DNA from: Bacteroidales bacterium
GTDB lineage: Bacteria; Bacteroidota; Bacteroidia; Bacteroidales; UBA7960
Reading direction: 5' to 3'
Assembly: GCA_007118495.1 (NCBI GenBank)
Contig: SKRM01000026.1
Span: forward strand, 62,001 to 126,000
Length of the DNA: 64,000 nucleotides
Below the pieces are notes generated by a model, which was given only the letters and a program-made list of their open reading frames with translations, was not told the origin of the DNA and searched no databases. Made by a program: the position numbers and the translations under genes. Positions 25,444 to 34,592 of this stretch are shown piece after piece. Numbering within the stretch: position 1 is the stretch's first letter; each line of letters starts with the position of its first letter.

Positions 25444-26001
25444 ATGAAGTGGCGTAAGCTTAACCGGGCTGTGCACAGAGACCTTGGATATTTTTTCTTT
25501 GGCATGTGTATTATTTATGGATTGTCCGGAATTGCCCTTAATCACCGCCACCATTGGAATCCCAACTATATTATCACCCAAAAGACTTTTAGTCTGGCTC
25601 TCCCTGACCATGAAATAACCGATAACAAAGAATTATCGATGCATTATCTGGAGCAAATTGATCGCGGTGATGAATTTCGCACCAGCCTGATGAGTGGAGA
25701 AAATATTCGCATTTTTATTAAAGATGGAAGCGTTACGGTCAGGTTGGCAGATGGTCAGGCAAACCTTGAATCTATCCGTCGCAGGCCTGTATTCAGAGAA
25801 GTCAATTTTTTGCATTATAATACACCAAGAAGGCTATGGACCTGGTTTTCAGATTTGTTTGCCGGAGGTCTGATTGTGTTGGCCTTTACTGGTTTGTTTA
25901 TTCTGAGGGGGCGGAATGGAATTACCAGACGTGGAGCCGTAGTGGCGGGTGCAGGCATCATCATTCCTCTGGTCATGCTGATTATATACCTGAACGGTTG
26001 A
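25444..26001 (+). CDS. PepSY-associated membrane protein
   Basis: A 185-residue protein with membrane segments at about 14-32, 135-153 and 163-183 and a periplasmic loop of about 100 residues between the first and second. The pattern RAVHRDLGYFF near the start, GLSGIALNHRHHW, and LHYNTPRRLWTWFSDLFAGGLIVLAFTG-type second helix match PepSY-associated transmembrane proteins, which occur with iron uptake, reductase or peptidase systems. Its histidines near residues 34-38 could bind metal or heme. It has a separate transcription unit from the lipoprotein upstream, or depends on read-through of the terminator. Confidence 0.8.
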   Translation: MKWRKLNRAVHRDLGYFFFGMCIIYGLSGIALNHRHHWNPNYIITQKTFSLALPDHEITDNKELSMHYLEQIDRGDEFRTSLMSGENIRIFIKDGSVTVRLADGQANLESIRRRPVFREVNFLHYNTPRRLWTWFSDLFAGGLIVLAFTGLFILRGRNGITRRGAVVAGAGIIIPLVMLIIYLNG

Positions 26002-26005
26002 TGCT

Positions 26006-26629
26006 TTAATGATCGACACCAGCTTCAGAGGCAATGTAATTCAGGGTGGTGAAAATTTCCTTTGCCAAAGGTTTGCTTATAGTAGATAAGCCCAGAAAAT
26101 CTTTTCTGACCTGATTCATCAGAGGCAAACCCGGCTTCTCTCCGCGCATATTTGCCAGTATTAGCGTAGCCAGGGCCGTTCTCAGGTGGTTGCCCTTTAT
26201 CCTGCGACTATACTTTGAGTGCCTTGATGGATGGATGTGTATGTAATAATTCTCATTTGCATCTTCATTTGGGTCATTGATGCGCATGGTCCATTCAGAA
26301 CCATCAGATATCTCTAATTGCCAGAAGAGATGATTTGAACTTTCAACCCACCGTATATACCCTTCTTTGTCGAAAGCACGAAACCCCATGAGTGTTTCAG
26401 ACAAGTCATTAGCAATCGTTTCTGGTTGTAGCGACCCTGTGTACATATCGAACTGTGAATCTCCCAGTACCTGCAGTTTGGCAGCAAAGAGAGGGAATAT
26501 GGGTTCGGCCTTGGCAGACCATTTTCTGATCTCATTGAGCAGAAAACCCATATGGTGTTTCCACCCGTTGAGCATAATGGGTGGCTCAAGGCAGCTAATA
26601 CATTTTATGGGTTGGCTCGTTATTGCCAT
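26006..26629 (-). CDS. conserved protein of unknown function
   Basis: A 207-residue soluble protein; I do not recognise the family. It has no signal peptide or membrane segment. Visible features are a CISC pair near residue 9, an alpha-rich N-terminal part, a central stretch with several Trp (RWVESSNHLFWQLEISDGSEWTM is split across about 95-117), a HIHPSRHSKYSRR basic-His segment near 131-143 and a helical C-terminal third. The start at 26629 is preferred, since the 13 extra residues from 26668 span the -7 element. It is convergent with the PepSY-type gene, with a 4-base gap, and divergent from ettA. Confidence 0.65.
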   Translation of the reverse strand: MAITSQPIKCISCLEPPIMLNGWKHHMGFLLNEIRKWSAKAEPIFPLFAAKLQVLGDSQFDMYTGSLQPETIANDLSETLMGFRAFDKEGYIRWVESSNHLFWQLEISDGSEWTMRINDPNEDANENYYIHIHPSRHSKYSRRIKGNHLRTALATLILANMRGEKPGLPLMNQVRKDFLGLSTISKPLAKEIFTTLNYIASEAGVDH

Positions 26630-26645
26630 GAATGGATATTTTCTA

Positions 26646-26653
26646 CAAAGATA
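26646..26653 (-). promoter_or_regulatory. -7 element for the unknown gene at 26006
   Basis: TATCTTTG on the minus strand matches TAnnTTTG, 17 bases before the chosen ATG. No -33 box at standard spacing. Confidence 0.45.
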
Positions 26654-26738
26654 AGGGCATTGTATCAAAATGCAGAATTTTCTGTCAGTGGGATGGCATT
26701 TTTTCGGACATTTGTAAAAATTTGGAGTTTATAGTACA

Positions 26739-28421
26739 ATGAGCGAAGACAAAAAGATCATATTTTCAATGGTGGGGGTCAGCAAGGTATTTCCCCCAGC
26801 TAACAAGCATGTTCTGAAGGATATTTATCTGTCATTCTATTATGGTGCAAAGATTGGTATCATCGGATTGAATGGTTCAGGTAAATCAACCCTCATGCGA
26901 ATTATTGCCGGTGAGGAAAAATCTTTCCAGGGACAGGTGGTTTTTTCTCCGGGATACAAAGTTGGTTATTTGCCCCAGGAGCCTGTTCTTGATGGCAGCA
27001 AGACGGTAAAGGAAATTGTTGAAGAAGGTGTTCAGGAAGTTGTTGATATTCTGAAGGAATACGAAGAGGTGAACCTGCGTTTTGCAGAACCAATGGATGA
27101 TGAAGAAATGGCCCGATTGATTGAACGGCAGGGAGAATTGTCATACCTGATAGATCAACACGATGCCTGGGACCTTGACAGTAAACTGGAGAGGGCCATG
27201 GACGCACTGAGATGCCCTGAAGCAGATGAAAAAATTATTCATCTTAGTGGAGGTGAACGTCGCAGGGTCGCTTTGTGTCGTCTGCTGCTCCAGGAGCCTG
27301 AAATTTTATTGCTTGACGAGCCTACAAATCACCTTGATGCTGAAAGCGTCGAGTGGTTGGAACAGCACCTTAAGCAGTACAAGGGCACGGTGATAGCCAT
27401 TACACATGATAGATATTTTCTTGATAATGTGGCTGGTTGGATACTTGAACTCGACAGGGGAGAGGGCATTCCGTGGAAGGGAAATTACTCGTCGTGGCTG
27501 GAGCAAAAGTCAAAGCGACTGGAGATGGAAGAGAAAAGTGAAAGCAAACGGAGAAAAACCCTCGAGAGGGAGCTTGATTGGGTCAGAATGTCTCCCAAAG
27601 GCCGTCAGGCCAAGGGCAAGGCCAGGCTCAGTGCTTATGAGAAACTGCTTGATGAAGATGTAAAACAAAAGGAAGAACGACTGGAAATATTTATTCCGAA
27701 CGGCCCAAGATTGGGAAGCAAAGTAATTGAAGCCCATGAACTTGTGAAGGCATTCGGGAGCAAACTGTTATTTGAAGATCTTAACTTTTCCCTTCCTCCG
27801 GCCGGTATTGTCGGCATCATCGGACCTAATGGAGCCGGTAAAACAACATTGTTCAGGATGATTATGGGACAGGAGAAGCCTGATAGCGGAAGTTTTGGGC
27901 TGGGAGATACCGTCAAAATTGGCTATGTAGATCAGGCCCATACAGAAATTGACCCTGAAAAGAGTGTTTGGGAAGTAATCTCTGGTGGAAACGAAAACAT
28001 CCAACTGGCCGGAAGGCAAATGAACAGCCGCGCTTATGTGGCGAGATTTAACTTTACCGGGGCTGACCAGGGTAAAAAGTGTGGTGTGTTGTCGGGTGGT
28101 GAAAGAAACCGCCTGCATTTGGCCATGACATTGAAAAGTGAAGCCAATGTGCTTTTACTTGATGAGCCCACCAATGATATTGATATAAATACGCTCAGGG
28201 CATTGGAAGAAGGCTTGGATAATTTTGCCGGGTGCGCTGTAATTATCACCCATGACAGATGGTTTCTTGACAGGGTGGCAACCCATATCCTTGCTTTTGA
28301 AGGTGACTCAAAAGTGTATTTCTTTGAGGGAGGCTATTCAGCCTATGAAGAGAACAAAAAGAAGCGCCTGGGTGACACAGGGCCAAAAAGAATTAAATAC
28401 CGAAAACTGAAAGCCGAATAA
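26739..28421 (+). CDS. ettA: energy-dependent translational throttle protein EttA (ABC-F)
   Basis: A 560-residue soluble ABC-F ATPase with two nucleotide-binding domains. Walker A sites are GLNGSGKST near 43-51 and GPNGAGKTT near 362-370. Signature motifs are LSGGERRR and LSGGERNR, and Walker B motifs are LLLDEPTNHLD and LLLDEPTNDID. The charged linker between domains and the length match EttA, which binds the ribosomal E site and gates the first peptide bond according to ADP/ATP level. It begins a plus-strand run of closely spaced genes that continues into transketolase. Confidence 0.93.
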   Translation: MSEDKKIIFSMVGVSKVFPPANKHVLKDIYLSFYYGAKIGIIGLNGSGKSTLMRIIAGEEKSFQGQVVFSPGYKVGYLPQEPVLDGSKTVKEIVEEGVQEVVDILKEYEEVNLRFAEPMDDEEMARLIERQGELSYLIDQHDAWDLDSKLERAMDALRCPEADEKIIHLSGGERRRVALCRLLLQEPEILLLDEPTNHLDAESVEWLEQHLKQYKGTVIAITHDRYFLDNVAGWILELDRGEGIPWKGNYSSWLEQKSKRLEMEEKSESKRRKTLERELDWVRMSPKGRQAKGKARLSAYEKLLDEDVKQKEERLEIFIPNGPRLGSKVIEAHELVKAFGSKLLFEDLNFSLPPAGIVGIIGPNGAGKTTLFRMIMGQEKPDSGSFGLGDTVKIGYVDQAHTEIDPEKSVWEVISGGNENIQLAGRQMNSRAYVARFNFTGADQGKKCGVLSGGERNRLHLAMTLKSEANVLLLDEPTNDIDINTLRALEEGLDNFAGCAVIITHDRWFLDRVATHILAFEGDSKVYFFEGGYSAYEENKKKRLGDTGPKRIKYRKLKAE

Positions 28422-28446
28422 TTTTCTGCATACTAAATTTATTGCG

Positions 28447-29292
28447 ATGACAGATATCAGTCAACTTAAACTAATGGCCACCCAGATGCGCAGAGATGTT
28501 GTACGCATGGTTTATGGGGCCCAATCAGGCCACCCGGGTGGACCGCTAGGCTGCGCTGAACTTTTTACAGCGCTTTATTTTAAAGTATTAAATCATTCGC
28601 CTGAAAATTTTTCTATAGACGGAAAGGGCGAAGATCTTTTCTTTTTATCAAATGGACACTTGTCAGCCGGATGGTACAGTGCCCTTGCCCGGAGTGGATA
28701 CTTTGATACTGCTGAGTTGGAAACCTTCAGACGTATTGATTCAAGGCTTCAGGGTCATCCTGCAACAGAAGAGGGCCTTCCGGGGATCAGGGTGGCCAGC
28801 GGATCACTGGGTCAGGGACTCAGTGTTGCCTGTGGGGCTGCCTTAAGCAAAAAGCTTAATAATGACCCCGGTCTTGTTTACTGCCTGATGGGAGACGGAG
28901 AACAACAGGAAGGACAAATCTGGGAGGCTGCCATGTTTGCCCCAGCCAAAAAGATTGACAACCTCATTGGTATCATCGACTATAATGGCCAGCAAATTGA
29001 TGGTGCGGTTGATGATGTGATGCCCCTTGGTAATTTAAAGGCAAAATGGGAGGCTTTTGGATGGAATGTGCTTGAGATGCAGGGCAATGAAATGGAAGAT
29101 GTGCTCACAGTACTTGGCAAAGCCCGAAGTTTTTGTGGGCAGGGCAAACCAGTTCTCATACTGATGCATACCGATATGGGACATGGGGTAGATTTTATGT
29201 CAGGCACCCATGAATGGCACGGCAAGCCCCCAAATGATGAACAATTTGAGCAGGCCATGTCGCAGTTGAAAGAAACCCTCGGCGATTACTAA
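28447..29292 (+). CDS. transketolase, N-terminal (TPP-binding) subunit
   Basis: A 281-residue half transketolase carrying the thiamine diphosphate site: GDGEQQEGQIWEA starts near residue 149, with GHPGGPLG near 28 and HEWHGK near 258. With the next gene it forms the two-chain enzyme that transfers two-carbon ketol units in the non-oxidative pentose phosphate pathway. Split transketolases are common in Bacteroidota, archaea and some Firmicutes. The subunit genes are 27 bases apart. DXPS is excluded by the small size and split layout. Confidence 0.92.
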   Translation: MTDISQLKLMATQMRRDVVRMVYGAQSGHPGGPLGCAELFTALYFKVLNHSPENFSIDGKGEDLFFLSNGHLSAGWYSALARSGYFDTAELETFRRIDSRLQGHPATEEGLPGIRVASGSLGQGLSVACGAALSKKLNNDPGLVYCLMGDGEQQEGQIWEAAMFAPAKKIDNLIGIIDYNGQQIDGAVDDVMPLGNLKAKWEAFGWNVLEMQGNEMEDVLTVLGKARSFCGQGKPVLILMHTDMGHGVDFMSGTHEWHGKPPNDEQFEQAMSQLKETLGDY

Positions 29293-29319
29293 TTATTTCT
29301 GTTAAAGAAGTTTTTTAAT

Positions 29320-30273
29320 ATGAGAGAATATACATATACTGAGAAAAAAGATACACGTTCGGGATTTGGTCTTGGACTTCTTGAGATCGGACGGCTTAAT
29401 CCTGACGTCGTTGCACTTTGTGCAGACCTTACCGGTTCATTGAATATGGGGGCATTCAGAGACGAATTTCCCAACAGGTTTTTTCAGGTGGGAATTGCTG
29501 AGGCCAATATGATGGGGTTGGCAGCCGGGCTGACCATTGGTGGAAAGATTCCTTTTACCGGAACATTTGCCAACTTTAGTACTGGCAGGGTGTATGACCA
29601 GATCAGGCAATCCATTGCCTATTCTAATAAAAATGTAAAAATATGTGCTTCACATGCGGGTATTACACTGGGCGAAGATGGCGCAACCCACCAGATACTT
29701 GAAGATATTGGCATGATGCGCATGTTGCCACATATGACAGTGGTTGTTCCCTGCGACCACAACCAGACCAAAGCTGCAACCCTTGCTGTAGCCAATTATC
29801 CGGGTCCTGTTTATTTAAGGTTTGGACGACCCAAAGTCCCCAATTTTACCGACCCCTCTCAGCCTTTTGAGATTGGGAAAGCTATCATCCTTAGTGAAGG
29901 CAGCGATGCGAGTATTTTTGCGACGGGTCATTTGGTTTGGGAAGCCATTGAAGCAGGCCGGGAACTATACAAAAAGGGCATCAGTGCTGAGATAATAAAC
30001 ATCCACACCATTAAACCTTTGGACATAAAAAGCATCATACAATCAGTAAGTAAAACAGGTTGTGCTGTTACTGCTGAAGAACATCAGATGAATGGCGGGC
30101 TCGGCGATGCTGTATCACAGGTACTTGCTGTAAGCCATCCGGCACCTCTTGAACTGGTTGCTGTTAATGACAGATTTGGAGAAAGCGGCAAACCAGCAGA
30201 GCTGATGAAAAAGTATGGTCTTGATGCTTCAAATATAGTACAGGCAGTTATGCGAGTACTGAAGCGCAAATAG
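29320..30273 (+). CDS. transketolase, C-terminal (pyrimidine-binding) subunit
   Basis: A 317-residue partner of the preceding protein. It holds the pyrimidine-binding domain with the activating Glu in [14 protein letters not shown] near residue 60-73, and the C-terminal transketolase domain (about 190-310). [20 protein letters not shown] is the family's central helix. Expected to bind the N-terminal subunit to build the active site at the interface. The next gene begins after 18 bases, so read-through into the sigma factor gene is likely. Confidence 0.92.
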   Translation: MREYTYTEKKDTRSGFGLGLLEIGRLNPDVVALCADLTGSLNMGAFRDEFPNRFFQVGIAEANMMGLAAGLTIGGKIPFTGTFANFSTGRVYDQIRQSIAYSNKNVKICASHAGITLGEDGATHQILEDIGMMRMLPHMTVVVPCDHNQTKAATLAVANYPGPVYLRFGRPKVPNFTDPSQPFEIGKAIILSEGSDASIFATGHLVWEAIEAGRELYKKGISAEIINIHTIKPLDIKSIIQSVSKTGCAVTAEEHQMNGGLGDAVSQVLAVSHPAPLELVAVNDRFGESGKPAELMKKYGLDASNIVQAVMRVLKRK

Positions 30274-30291
30274 GAGTAATAAAGTTCACAA

Positions 30292-30837
30292 ATGGGCAGT
30301 TACACGGATGATGAATTGTTGGCGTTGTTTCGCAATGGGGATAATCCGAATTATGCCTTTAACCTTATTGTCCGCAAATATCAGGAAACCATCTACTGGC
30401 ACGTACGCAGGCTGGTTGTCAGCCACGACGATACCGATGATATTGTACAGGATATTTTTATCAAAGTCTGGCAATCACTCCATAAATTCAGGGGTGAATC
30501 GGGCCTGTATACCTGGATATACCGGATAGCAACCAATGAAGCGTTGACATTTCTGAAAAATAAAAAGCGAAAGTTTTTTCTCCCCCTGGTTGACGTCGGA
30601 AAGCAACTGGAAGAAACCCTTGAAGCAGATGTTTATTATCAGGGTTCAGAAATGGAAAAACAGATACAAAAGGCCATCCTTTCGTTGCCTGATAAACAAA
30701 GGGTGGTATTTAACCTAAGGTATTATGATGAAATGAAGTATGAGGAAATGGCCAAAATACTAAACACTTCTGAAGGGGCTTTGAAAGCCTCTTATCATCA
30801 TGCGGTTAAAAAAATCGAAAAATTTGTGGGAGCTTAA
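30292..30837 (+). CDS. ECF-type RNA polymerase sigma factor
   Basis: A 181-residue sigma-70 family ECF factor. Region 2 (about 22-90) has DDTDDIVQDIFIKVWQ and the promoter-melting segment, and region 4 (about 120-178) has LPDKQRVVFNLRYYDEMKYEE followed by a helix-turn-helix (SEGALKASYHHAVKKI). It starts 18 bases after transketolase and is followed by a single-pass membrane protein and a Spy-like periplasmic protein, a layout that suggests sigma, anti-sigma and periplasmic sensor. Its target promoters are unknown. Confidence 0.92.
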   Translation: MGSYTDDELLALFRNGDNPNYAFNLIVRKYQETIYWHVRRLVVSHDDTDDIVQDIFIKVWQSLHKFRGESGLYTWIYRIATNEALTFLKNKKRKFFLPLVDVGKQLEETLEADVYYQGSEMEKQIQKAILSLPDKQRVVFNLRYYDEMKYEEMAKILNTSEGALKASYHHAVKKIEKFVGA

Positions 30838-30887
30838 TTAAACCATATGTATCTTTCGTTATCTAACCATAAAATGCCCATCAAGTT

Positions 30888-31418
30888 ATGAAATTTAAAG
30901 AAACACCAGAGACCATAAAAAAGGAATTGGATGGGCTTGTCAGCCACCTGCCCCATTTCCAAAAGGGTGATGGTTACAATGTTCCTGAAGGGTATTTCGA
31001 GTCTTTGCCATCAAGAATCCAGGATAGAATGTCAAGCTCGTCCCACAGTGAATCGGTTGGCTTGTCATCTGTTTTGCTAAAGCGGGTGGTTCCGGTTGTA
31101 GCTGCCGTGCTGCTGATTGCCGGGTTGACAATTGGTTTGTTTTTTATGGAAAGAAACGGGGCCGTCTCTTTTGCTGACATTAGCGATGCTGACATGGAAT
31201 ATGCTTACTTGAATATGCATGGCCATATTGACCATGTATTGGTATATGAGTTGGTGCTTGAGTCGGGCATGAGTGCAGAAGAAATTTTGTATGAGCTTGA
31301 AGTTGGGTTTTTATTTCCAGACTCAGACGAAGCCTATGAAGAAATCATTGAGATGATTTTTGATAATGCGAGGTATTTTGGCATGGAAAGCCGCAATTTA
31401 CTATCTTCTCTGGACTAA
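30888..31418 (+). CDS. putative anti-sigma membrane protein
   Basis: A 176-residue protein with one membrane segment at about 67-86. The cytoplasmic side has the F-x-V-P-E-G-Y-F-E-S-L-P type motif (YNVPEGYFESLP near 29-40), which I associate with proteins encoded next to ECF sigma factors in Bacteroidota. The periplasmic side is acidic and helical, rich in Asp/Glu. Position between the sigma factor and a Spy-like sensor supports an anti-sigma role. I see no zinc-type anti-sigma motif (HxxxCxxC). Confidence 0.7.
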   Translation: MKFKETPETIKKELDGLVSHLPHFQKGDGYNVPEGYFESLPSRIQDRMSSSSHSESVGLSSVLLKRVVPVVAAVLLIAGLTIGLFFMERNGAVSFADISDADMEYAYLNMHGHIDHVLVYELVLESGMSAEEILYELEVGFLFPDSDEAYEEIIEMIFDNARYFGMESRNLLSSLD

Positions 31419-31431
31419 ATAAACAAATCTT

Positions 31432-31935
31432 ATGATTGTACATAAAATGGTATCATTAAGCAAGCTTGTTATATTGGGAATGATTATGTTGCTCCCATCT
31501 CTGGCTTTTGCCCAGGCCGGACAAATGGGCCAAAGGCCTCATGACGAAAGGGTTGAAGCCATTGAGTCAAGGCGGGTGGCCTACATTACCAACAAAATAT
31601 CGCTCACCAGGCAACAAGCAAGGGCGTTTTGGCCCATATACAATGAATACAATGAGAAGGTTGAAGCCCTCGGAGAAGAGATTCGTGAAAAGCGGCAGGG
31701 CTTACCCCCTGTTGAATCCCTATCAAAAGCGCAGGCAGCAAATTATGTTGAAGATGAACTCAAAAGGTTCGAAATGTCGGCACAACTACGTCGTGAATAC
31801 ACCGAAAAAATGCTTGAGGTGATCAGCGTCAATCAGGTAGCTATGCTATTTGAGGCCGAAAGAAGCTTTAACAGGATGTTGTTTCGTGAGGCCCAGCGAA
31901 GGATGAGGCCTGATGGCAGGGGAGGGCAGAACTGA
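31432..31935 (+). CDS. Spy/CnrX-like periplasmic sensor protein
   Basis: A 167-residue secreted protein with a signal peptide at about 1-28 (cleavage after AFA-QAG). The mature part is all-helical with the NKISLTRQQARAFWPIYNEY motif near 53-72, like periplasmic metal sensors and Spy-type chaperones. It lies 13 bases after the putative anti-sigma gene and is the end of the cassette; the end is 3 bases from the convergent batE. The start may be the ATG at 31447, which gives a shorter signal peptide. Probably it relays an envelope signal to the anti-sigma protein. Confidence 0.8.
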   Translation: MIVHKMVSLSKLVILGMIMLLPSLAFAQAGQMGQRPHDERVEAIESRRVAYITNKISLTRQQARAFWPIYNEYNEKVEALGEEIREKRQGLPPVESLSKAQAANYVEDELKRFEMSAQLRREYTEKMLEVISVNQVAMLFEAERSFNRMLFREAQRRMRPDGRGGQN

Positions 31936-31938
31936 TAA

Positions 31939-32727
31939 TCATATTATCTCAACCGAACTCTTTGGCAGCCAACCCAATCGACCATTTTCAAGTTTTACTT
32001 CATACCAATCACCTACCTCGGTCAAGATAAATACCTTTAGTCCCTCATGCACAGCAAAAAGATCAACGCCTCGTTCACCGGGCGAACTTTTTGCAGTTGT
32101 TCTTTGCGCCATGACAATGGCTGATTCTCTGACATGATTCAAATTGTATTGGCGATTTGCAGCATACCAGCTAACTAACGACATAAGCAGAAATACCAAA
32201 GCCAAAGAGAAGAGTATTTTCCTGAATAATGGCGTCCCTGACAACATCATAACTGTCAGGCTAATACATGCCAGGAAAAGGCCGGCTATGATCATTACTG
32301 CCCAGGTGTCTGTATGGAACCAGCCAACGAATCTTTCTCTCCAGTTCCAAATAAACAATACAGGTAAGGGTTCAACCTGGTCAATGGTTTTTTGCCTGAC
32401 CAATTGCAGGTTGTGTTTCGTGGCATCATCAGAGGGTTTTAACCTGAGGGCACGCTCGTAATTCAGAATTGATTGTCCGGTTGATCCTGATTTAAAGTAG
32501 GCATTCGCCAGATTATAATACAGGTAGGGTGATTCCCAACCCGCATCCCTGATCTGCTCATATAGCATAATGGCCTGGTGATATGAACCTTCAATATAAG
32601 CTTTATTGGCGGCTTCTATAGAGGCAGATGGATCTATTTCCTGCTCTGCCCTGCACAAAAACGGGGCATGCAACAGTGCTGCCGCCAGTATGGTTAAAAT
32701 GAAAGTTCGCATACGGATCATGGTCAT
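31939..32727 (-). CDS. batE: BatE, TPR and SH3-like protein of the Bat operon
   Basis: A 262-residue membrane protein. It has a signal peptide (about 1-27), two TPR repeats (about 37-105: AYIEGSYHQAIMLYEQI, YNLANAYFKSG), two membrane segments (about 140-160 and 165-187) and a C-terminal SH3-like domain (about 200-262) ending GRLGWLPKSSVEII. This order matches BatE. It overlaps the batD stop by 4 bases (ATGA), so translation is coupled. It is the last gene of the operon, and no terminator fits in the 3-base gap to the convergent Spy-like gene. Confidence 0.88.
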   Translation of the reverse strand: MTMIRMRTFILTILAAALLHAPFLCRAEQEIDPSASIEAANKAYIEGSYHQAIMLYEQIRDAGWESPYLYYNLANAYFKSGSTGQSILNYERALRLKPSDDATKHNLQLVRQKTIDQVEPLPVLFIWNWRERFVGWFHTDTWAVMIIAGLFLACISLTVMMLSGTPLFRKILFSLALVFLLMSLVSWYAANRQYNLNHVRESAIVMAQRTTAKSSPGERGVDLFAVHEGLKVFILTEVGDWYEVKLENGRLGWLPKSSVEII

Positions 32728-34592
32728 GAACTTTGATTTCGCAACTTTTTTTCAATATTTACAATGGTTTCCATTGCTTTTTCATAGGTTTCATGCATGG
32801 GGCTCATCTGTCCGGCAGGTGAAAACCTTGCAAATTCACACTCCTCAAGACCCTCAAGAAACCTTTTAGCCAGCTCAACAGGTATCTGCCGGTTTTCAAA
32901 AGCAGCAGTTACGTTGTCTTTGTTAAGTTTAGCCACCGGAATATTCAGGCGATCTGACACAAAACCCCATAATGCCATGAATACCTCATCATAAAATGCC
33001 CCCTTGTCTCCATTTTTCATGAATTTCTCTGCATTTATGAGTCTTTTCCGGGCAACCTTTCTTGCCTGTCGTGTTTTTAGCAATTGTTGATCTTTCCTCA
33101 AATCGGTGTATCTGAACCATATGATTATGAAAACCACGAATACCAAAACAGGCAGTAAGGTCAACAGATAAAACCCCGTACTTTTATAGAACAAGCTATT
33201 TGCCGGTCTCCATCTGACAGGTTTTGTGTATATAAAGAGGATATCTTCGGCCAGTGACTGAATATCTGATCTTTGCCAACCTTCGCCTCTACCTGCAATT
33301 GCTTCACCTGTAACTTCAAGTTCAAAAGGTCCGGCACTCAGGGTAACATACTCTTCCTGTTCAGGATCAAAATAACTGAACTCTACCCCAGGTATGTCAG
33401 CCTGTCCTGGTTGTCGGGGAATTATAAGGTAATCGAATGTTTTTGTACCTGTTATGCCCCCGGGGCCAGTATTGATCTGGTCAGTAATCTGGGGGTCAAA
33501 TATATCAAGCAGTGGAGGGAATGTAATTTCTGGTTGATCCATTAGTCGCAAGTTTCCTCTGCCATCAATACGAATAATTAAGTTGGCCGCATCATTTACA
33601 GCCAGGCTTTGCTGGTTTAATTCTCCTGACATGGTAAACCGACCCACCAGGCCATGAAACTGGGCAGGTCTGCCTTGCACCGGCAGGGGCCTGACATTTA
33701 GTACAACAGCATTAGACCTTTCTGCATGCCTCACTGATTGAAAAGCATCGAAAGGCGTACCACTGAAAAAATCATCAAAGAAACTCCTTCCGCCTGGTCG
33801 CTGGGGCGCCCGCATTCTCACTGACATTTCAACTTCAATGGGTTCAATACGGATCTCACCGCTGCGTTGCGGAAAAACTGCGACTCTTCTAATTTCGGCC
33901 ACATTATAAGTTTGCCCGTTCAGGGTTTCGGTTGATACCGAATGTTGACCACTGCCACTAATATTTTCATGCCAAAGTGCCTGATACGATGGCAGGGTTT
34001 CGATGCTGTAATTGGTAATGGGCAGTCTGGTATAGAGCAGATACCTGATAATAACCTGTTCACCCTGAAATGGTGACGTATTGTCAGCTATGGCCCTGAT
34101 GAAAATGTCATCGCTGTCTGGTGTTCCTGTCTGTGTTGGTTGATCGGCAGGGCGTGCAGGTGAAGGAGTTGCCCTGGTAGCGGCATCAGCAGTTACCCTG
34201 ATTTCAGCAGCTTCAGATGTGTATGATTGACCGTTAATCTCTGCCTGAGCCGGTGGTATTACATAGGTTCCTTCAGTCGGGGCTTCGAGGGTATAGGTGT
34301 AAGATACAGAAATGGAGGTGGTTACCTGATTATTGATGATCTGTGTAGACGTACTGGATGATTGACTTGGGCCCGAAATGAGCCTGAAAGGGCTGAATAA
34401 AGGAGCCTGAAACCCATCGGGACGGGCATTAACTGAGTAACTTATGTTAAACCTTGCACCTGGTGCCACTTCAGAAGGGGCTGAAACACTAAGCCTGACC
34501 TCATCGGCGTAGACATATACGGCTCCGGGCAGCAGCAGGCCTGCCAGGATAAAGCTAAGCTTACATATGAAGGGCTTTATATTTACTACCAT
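32724..34592 (-). CDS. batD: BatD, Bat operon membrane protein
   Basis: A 622-residue protein with signal peptide (about 1-29), a large periplasmic part of Ig-like beta domains (about 30-450; GARFNISYSVNA near 43, PFQGEQVIIRYLLYT near 178-192), one membrane segment near 470-490 and a cytoplasmic helical tail. This is the BatD/oxygen-tolerance family. Bat proteins aid survival of oxygen exposure in Bacteroides and were first described there. The start overlaps the end of batC by 7 bases. Confidence 0.9.
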   Translation of the reverse strand: MVVNIKPFICKLSFILAGLLLPGAVYVYADEVRLSVSAPSEVAPGARFNISYSVNARPDGFQAPLFSPFRLISGPSQSSSTSTQIINNQVTTSISVSYTYTLEAPTEGTYVIPPAQAEINGQSYTSEAAEIRVTADAATRATPSPARPADQPTQTGTPDSDDIFIRAIADNTSPFQGEQVIIRYLLYTRLPITNYSIETLPSYQALWHENISGSGQHSVSTETLNGQTYNVAEIRRVAVFPQRSGEIRIEPIEVEMSVRMRAPQRPGGRSFFDDFFSGTPFDAFQSVRHAERSNAVVLNVRPLPVQGRPAQFHGLVGRFTMSGELNQQSLAVNDAANLIIRIDGRGNLRLMDQPEITFPPLLDIFDPQITDQINTGPGGITGTKTFDYLIIPRQPGQADIPGVEFSYFDPEQEEYVTLSAGPFELEVTGEAIAGRGEGWQRSDIQSLAEDILFIYTKPVRWRPANSLFYKSTGFYLLTLLPVLVFVVFIIIWFRYTDLRKDQQLLKTRQARKVARKRLINAEKFMKNGDKGAFYDEVFMALWGFVSDRLNIPVAKLNKDNVTAAFENRQIPVELAKRFLEGLEECEFARFSPAGQMSPMHETYEKAMETIVNIEKKLRNQSS

